From assembly GCA_009774145.1 (NCBI GenBank), contig VSND01000054.1:1-30703 (forward strand): DNA of 30,703 nucleotides, in the 5' to 3' direction. Below, piece by piece: positions 30,194-30,703 of the stretch (positions within the stretch are counted from its first letter, which is position 1; every line of letters starts with the position of its first letter). Made by a program: the position numbers and the translations under genes. This DNA is from Lachnospiraceae bacterium. Lineage in GTDB: Bacteria > Bacillota > Clostridia > Lachnospirales > Lachnospiraceae. Under the pieces are notes generated by a model, which was not told where the DNA came from, did no database searches, and was given only the letters and a program-made list of their open reading frames with translations.

Positions 30194-30270
30194 TTTGTCT
30201 CACTTTTTGCACCACCACTATTGATTTTAATGGCATTACATATTAAAATCGGTTGTAAAAGTGAGACAAA
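30194..30270. promoter_or_regulatory. nested perfect inverted repeats between XRE copy 2 and the small gene
   Basis: Outer arms TTTGTCTCACTTTT (30194-30207) and AAAAGTGAGACAAA (30257-30270) are perfect over 14 bp. Inner arms GATTTTAAT (30223-30231) and ATTAAAATC (30242-30250) are perfect over 9 bp. The outer right arm abuts the ribosome binding site of the gene at 30284. It probably holds a pair of repressor sites, but it could also fold in RNA and hide that site. Confidence 0.75.
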
Positions 30271-30283
30271 AGGAGGATGCGGT

Positions 30284-30565
30284 ATGCAAAAAGAACTGAT
30301 TTATGATAAGATGAACGGATTTCTGGCAGAGGGGATGGCTTCCATGCCAGAGGGAATTGAAATTGAAGATGAATTTGCCGAGGGGAAAGAGTGCTGCCTT
30401 TTGTATGAAGGTGTATATCAGGCAGGGCGGAACCTGTGTGAACGGCTGGGAGAGGACGAGGATAGTGATGTGGAGACCATCCTGAACGGCATGGAGAGGA
30501 TTACCAGGCTGGTTTCTCTGAAAATGTATGAGTATGGCAGGCGTGAGGCAGGAGCTGTTGTTTGA
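30284..30565 (+). CDS. small acidic helical protein, 93 aa
   Basis: Unknown family. Acidic and helical, with LLYEGVYQAGRNLCERLGEDEDSDVETILNGMERI in parts and LVSLKMYEYGRREA near the end. The start at 30284 has AAAAGGAGG eight bases upstream; the frame is open further upstream but crosses the operator dyad. It occupies the same relative place as the 111-aa gene at 23690: divergent from an XRE gene and followed by a terminator and the ~95-bp direct repeat. The two proteins share general character rather than clear sequence. Confidence 0.72.
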   Translation: MQKELIYDKMNGFLAEGMASMPEGIEIEDEFAEGKECCLLYEGVYQAGRNLCERLGEDEDSDVETILNGMERITRLVSLKMYEYGRREAGAVV

Positions 30566-30583
30566 TATGTGTGGCTGTAAAGA

Positions 30584-30622
30584 ACCGGGAAAGGTTTGTC
30601 AGGTATCCTTCCCCGGTCTTTT
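30584..30622 (+). terminator. terminator after the second small acidic gene
   Basis: ACCGGGAAAGG (30584-30594) pairs with CCTTCCCCGGT (30607-30617) with one mismatch, followed by CTTTT. The 3' arm overlaps the start of direct repeat copy 2. Confidence 0.7.
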
Positions 30623-30703
30623 ATCTGTCTTTCGGGGAAAAAATCTGTATATCGCAAATCACTTTTTTTAACAGGAGTAAATCATGTATAATATATAATA
30701 AAG
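30605..30703. repeat. direct repeat of about 95 bp, copy 2 (reaches the window end)
   Basis: Same-orientation match to 24107-24198, sharing the 24-base block (30630-30653) and GTAAATCATGTATAAT (30677-30692). The two copies bracket 6.5 kb with the transporter, two-component and XRE/small genes. What follows copy 2 is outside the window. Confidence 0.75.

Overview
The window looks like a chromosome segment of a Lachnospiraceae-type Firmicute (Bacillota). The evidence is the parA-parB-DUF4446-serS gene order, a DUF3881-like gene, TTG/GTG starts with strong AGGAGG-type ribosome binding sites, and four copies of a Bacillus-type parS sequence. The parS cluster beside parAB suggests an origin-proximal location. 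This is inferred from sequence reading alone; no database was searched.

Left, chromosomal part (1-8.8 kb): the 3' part of a Cof-type HAD hydrolase; a small accessory patch with a reverse-strand trio of small unknown genes and a forward pair (a SUKH-like immunity gene and an unknown gene); then parA, parB, a DUF4446 membrane protein, serS and a DUF3881-like gene. The four parS sites lie at 434, 2011, 3485 and 3665. The last covers the -35 position of an extended -10 promoter in front of parA. A 100-bp repeat with inverted ends occurs twice in opposite orientation (1243-1342 and 3543-3642). Two tRNA-Arg(CCU)-like sequences follow: the first has a broken T arm, the second is intact.

Right part (8.8 kb to the end): an integrated element that starts at the intact tRNA-Arg gene. 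A tyrosine integrase and an excisionase-like gene point back toward the tRNA. A non-coding stretch of about 800 bp holds a candidate structured RNA of about 190 nt with its own promoter and terminator, plus a second terminator and a three-way-junction fold. Next comes a GC-rich, closely packed DNA-processing set: an unknown 383-aa protein, a small protein, a YqaJ-type exonuclease, a two-domain DUF4406/DUF7768-like protein, a RecD2 helicase, a Cys-rich protein, a DNA-methyltransferase-like protein without a visible catalytic NPPY motif, a small protein, a candidate single-strand annealing protein, and a CHC2/Toprim primase-like protein. A type II partition cassette (ParM, ParR, candidate parC) follows. 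Exonuclease, annealing protein, helicase and primase would give the element its own recombination/replication kit, and ParMR would stabilise an excised form.

The last 7 kb is lower-GC cargo. A MacB/Bce-like ABC transporter (ATPase and large FtsX permease), an OmpR-family response regulator, a sensor kinase and a small lipoprotein follow one another. Four phased GTTAAG half-sites lie just before the ATPase gene and fit control by that regulator. On each side is a divergent pair of a small XRE repressor and a small acidic protein, followed by a terminator and a shared direct repeat of about 95 bp. The cargo thus appears to sit between two diverged copies of one regulatory block. No conjugation genes and no right-hand attachment site are in the window, so whether this is an ICE, a mobilizable island or a phage-plasmid relic cannot be decided here.
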